Source: Bacillota bacterium (lineage in GTDB: Bacteria; Bacillota; Clostridia; Peptostreptococcales; Anaerovoracaceae). Taken from it: DNA of 23,209 nt. Both the position numbers and the translations under genes were made by a program. The stretch covers positions 1-23,209 of the forward strand of contig JAKJCD010000014.1 of NCBI GenBank assembly GCA_022706625.1, in the 5' to 3' direction. Position 1 is the stretch's first letter. Every line of letters begins with the position of its first letter. Under the pieces are notes generated by a model. It was given only the letters and a program-made list of their open reading frames with translations, did no database searches and was not told the origin of the DNA. Of the stretch, positions 21,125 through 23,209 are shown piece by piece.

Positions 21125-22645
21125 TTACTTTTCCACAATTAAATTATTCAAATGTTTTTTAATACTTTCCGCTGCGGTACTGTTCATGCCCGGCACCCTT
21201 TTCAAGGTTTCGATATCTGCCGCAGATATGGCTTCAATGCTCCCGAGTTCCTTTAAAAGTGCTGTCTTCCTCCTCTCTCCGATTCCCGGGATATCATCCA
21301 GTACGGATTTTTTCAATCTTTTCGCTCTCAATCCTCTGTGATACTCGATAGCAAAGCGGTGGACTTCTTCCTGTATCATTGAAATATAGCTCAGGATGAG
21401 CTTGTTATCCTTGAGTCTCCGCTCTTGACCGCTTACCATCAGCCCTCTGGTTCTGTGCTTTTCGTCTTTGACCATCCCTGCTGTCGGGATAAGGATCTTT
21501 AATGCCCGCAGCACCTGCTCCGCAGCATTAACCTGATTTGCTCCTCCATCTATCAGCAACAGATCAGGCATCGGTAGAAACCCGGGATGCCCGTCCAATC
21601 CTTTTTTCAGCCGTCGATACAGAACCTCTTGGAGGCTGTCCGTATCGCCGCCCCCCGGCGCTGTTTTGATGCGGAAACGTCGATAATCTTTACGCAGAGG
21701 CCTGCCCTGTTCAAAAACTACCATTGCTCCCACAGAATCAGTCCCTGCAATATGCGATATATCATAAGCCTCGATCCTTCGGATTCCGTAAAGCCCGAAG
21801 CCTTCAAAGAACTCTTTGACGGCCTTATTTTGCTCCTCTTCCCGCTTTGCTGACTCTTCCGCTTTGCGCCTTACGACTTTTACACGGTTTCGTCTGACAT
21901 CGGAAAGAAAATCATCCAGTCTTTCCTGATCCGGGATAGACTTTACTGCGGCAATATGATCCCGTAATTCTGCCGCCCTTTCAAAGTTCATGCTTTCCGC
22001 TTCCCGCATCATTTGCCGGTCCAGAAAGTTCAGCACATCTTTTGTGTTTCCTGACAGAAAATCTATCACCTGATCTATCGAATTCATGTATTCCGAAGCA
22101 TCGATGCTTCCAATGCATATACCGCTGCACTGCTTAAGGTGATAATTTAAGCAGGGTTTGAAATCATCGGAGAAGCTTAATGCGCTGCAGCGCTTCAAGC
22201 CGTAAATATCAGACAGAAGATTAATAAGACGCTCCATTGCGGTCACATCGGTATACGGGCCGAAATAGCGGCTGCCGTCGTCTGCTGCCCTTCTGGTTTT
22301 TACAAGCCGCGGCCATTTATCTTTTAATGTCACCTTAATATAGGGAAAGCTCTTATCGTCTCGTAAAAGGACGTTATACTTCGGCATATATTTTTTAATC
22401 AGACTGGATTCAAGAAGCAGGGCTTCCATCTCGGTTTTTGTTATTATGTATTCAAACTCCGAAATGTGAGATACCATGGCGCGAACCTTTGGGTCAAGAT
22501 TCGATTTGGATTGGAAGTATTGCCTTACCCGGTTTTTTAAAGATATGGCCTTTCCGACGTAAATGACCTCTCCTTCTTTGTCCTTATGCAGATAGACACC
22601 CGGCTTGTCCGGAAGTCTTTTTAAATTCTCCCTGATATCAAACAT
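21125..22645 (-). CDS. uvrC: Excinuclease UvrC, unusually short
   Basis: UvrC makes both incisions in nucleotide excision repair. The ATG at 22645 (MFDIRENLKRLPDKPGVYL) is preferred: it has GAGGTG upstream and is the usual UvrC start. An ATG at 22690 lies in the end of the neighbouring gene without an RBS. With this start the product has 506 residues, against about 600 normally. Visible from the start: GIY-YIG nuclease (VIYVGKA, ALLLESSLIKKYMPKYN), four cysteines in RCSALSFSDDFKPCLNYHLKQCSGIC that match the known iron-sulfur site, the UVR motif (AESMNFERAAELRDHI), the RNase H-like nuclease (AYDISHIAG, LLLIDGG, EEVHRFAIEYHR) and a double helix-hairpin-helix at the end. About 80-90 residues between the UVR motif and the RNase H-like part are missing. 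Confidence 0.93.
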   Translation of the reverse strand: MFDIRENLKRLPDKPGVYLHKDKEGEVIYVGKAISLKNRVRQYFQSKSNLDPKVRAMVSHISEFEYIITKTEMEALLLESSLIKKYMPKYNVLLRDDKSFPYIKVTLKDKWPRLVKTRRAADDGSRYFGPYTDVTAMERLINLLSDIYGLKRCSALSFSDDFKPCLNYHLKQCSGICIGSIDASEYMNSIDQVIDFLSGNTKDVLNFLDRQMMREAESMNFERAAELRDHIAAVKSIPDQERLDDFLSDVRRNRVKVVRRKAEESAKREEEQNKAVKEFFEGFGLYGIRRIEAYDISHIAGTDSVGAMVVFEQGRPLRKDYRRFRIKTAPGGGDTDSLQEVLYRRLKKGLDGHPGFLPMPDLLLIDGGANQVNAAEQVLRALKILIPTAGMVKDEKHRTRGLMVSGQERRLKDNKLILSYISMIQEEVHRFAIEYHRGLRAKRLKKSVLDDIPGIGERRKTALLKELGSIEAISAADIETLKRVPGMNSTAAESIKKHLNNLIVEK

Positions 22646-22676
22646 TGTCTTCACCTCATCAGCTGTCTCGAATTCA

Positions 22677-23209
22677 TTATAGCATGCCATACTGTTTTAC
22701 GGTAATCCCAAGGTAGTAATGCTGCAGTATTTCTTTGTAGCTATAGCCCGCTTTCGCCATGCCGTTTGCTCCCCACTGGCTCATCCCGACACCATGCCCG
22801 TATCCATGGGTGGTAAATATAATGTTATCATTTCCGTCAAAAGCCAAAGAAAAATCTGCCGAACGAAGTCCCAAGAGATCCCGTATTTCCCTGCCCGACA
22901 GTATTTTGTCCCCCACCTGTATCTCTTTAACCCGTCCTCCTTCGCTGCGGCTTTTGATTTTTATCGTATTGGGATTTATCTTTACTGCTCCGAACTTTTC
23001 CTTCGCCATCTTATCAAAAGCAGCCACGGAAACGGATATCCTTTCGTTCTGATAAGGCGCCTCCCCTTCAAAGGGGCTTTCAACACTGCGCAGGTAAGGA
23101 AGTGCGGATACGAACACATCCTCTGAATTTTCTGTCTTGCCGCCGCTTGAAGAATGGAACAACGGTTGTTCTACCAATGTGCCTTCATAATACATGACCT
23201 CCCCGGCAG
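22677..23209 (-). CDS. SpoIID/LytB domain protein, C-terminal part (partial at right edge)
   Basis: The frame is open to the window edge, and 176 C-terminal residues are visible. The first visible codons (AGEVMYYEG) continue the family pattern. An internal ATG at 23195 is not the start. Hallmarks of SpoIID/LytB peptidoglycan-processing proteins are FHSSSGGKTENSEDVFVSALPYLRSVESPFE and, at the end, THGYGHGVGMSQWGANGMAKAGYSYKEILQHYYLGITVK. SpoIID itself is a membrane-anchored lytic transglycosylase used in engulfment during sporulation. Related LytB-domain proteins also act in vegetative cells, so this alone does not prove sporulation. It ends 32 bases before the preferred uvrC start. Confidence 0.9.
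   Translation of the reverse strand, partial: AGEVMYYEGTLVEQPLFHSSSGGKTENSEDVFVSALPYLRSVESPFEGEAPYQNERISVSVAAFDKMAKEKFGAVKINPNTIKIKSRSEGGRVKEIQVGDKILSGREIRDLLGLRSADFSLAFDGNDNIIFTTHGYGHGVGMSQWGANGMAKAGYSYKEILQHYYLGITVKQYGML

Overview
The window looks like chromosomal DNA of an anaerobic, amino-acid-fermenting Firmicute of the class Clostridia. The evidence is a selenocysteine-dependent glycine reductase operon, a SpoIID-family (sporulation-type) protein, purine-rich ribosome binding sites ahead of nearly every gene, and a sigma-54 activator with its -24/-12 promoter. A family-level placement (for example Anaerovoracaceae / Family XIII) would be a guess.

Layout. 1-1939 (+): the end of a MetN-MetI-MetQ type ABC importer, closed by a bidirectional terminator. 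2018-9747 (-): the glycine reductase operon. It has its own sigma-A promoter and a tandem glycine riboswitch with terminator, then grdX, grdE, grdB (in-frame UGA = Sec350), trxB, trxA, grdA (in-frame UGA = Sec44), and one 848-codon gene that joins GrdC and GrdD in a single chain. 9773-14710 (-): a second operon of SDR dehydrogenase, GcvPA-like, GcvPB-like and ATP-NAD-kinase/AcoX-like protein, preceded by a textbook sigma-54 promoter. 15005-16771 (+): the divergent sigma-54 activator (GAF-like, PAS, AAA+, Fis HTH). A TTGTCA-N4-TGACAA palindrome lies in front of the activator and a near-copy lies just behind it. 16914-17000 (+): tRNA-Leu(CAG). 17238-18701 (-): NhaC-family antiporter. 18896-20293 (-): FAD-dependent dehydrogenase with a Cys cluster. 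20430-20603 (+): a 57-residue two-helix membrane protein. 20705-23209 (-): DUF1292 protein, an unusually short UvrC, and the C-terminal part of a SpoIID/LytB protein.

How the parts fit. Glycine bound by the riboswitch should let transcription run into the grd operon. GrdE/GrdB (protein B) activates glycine, and selenoprotein GrdA carries the carboxymethyl group. GrdCD (protein C) releases acetyl phosphate, and TrxA/TrxB supply electrons. The neighbouring operon looks at first like the oxidative partner (glycine cleavage P-protein). However, it has no gcvT, gcvH or lpd, several normally invariant P-protein motifs are changed, and it is tied to an SDR, an AcoX-like kinase and its own sigma-54 activator. 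I read it as the best candidate for an undescribed PLP-dependent catabolic system. The GrdC-GrdD fusion is the second notable departure from characterised systems.
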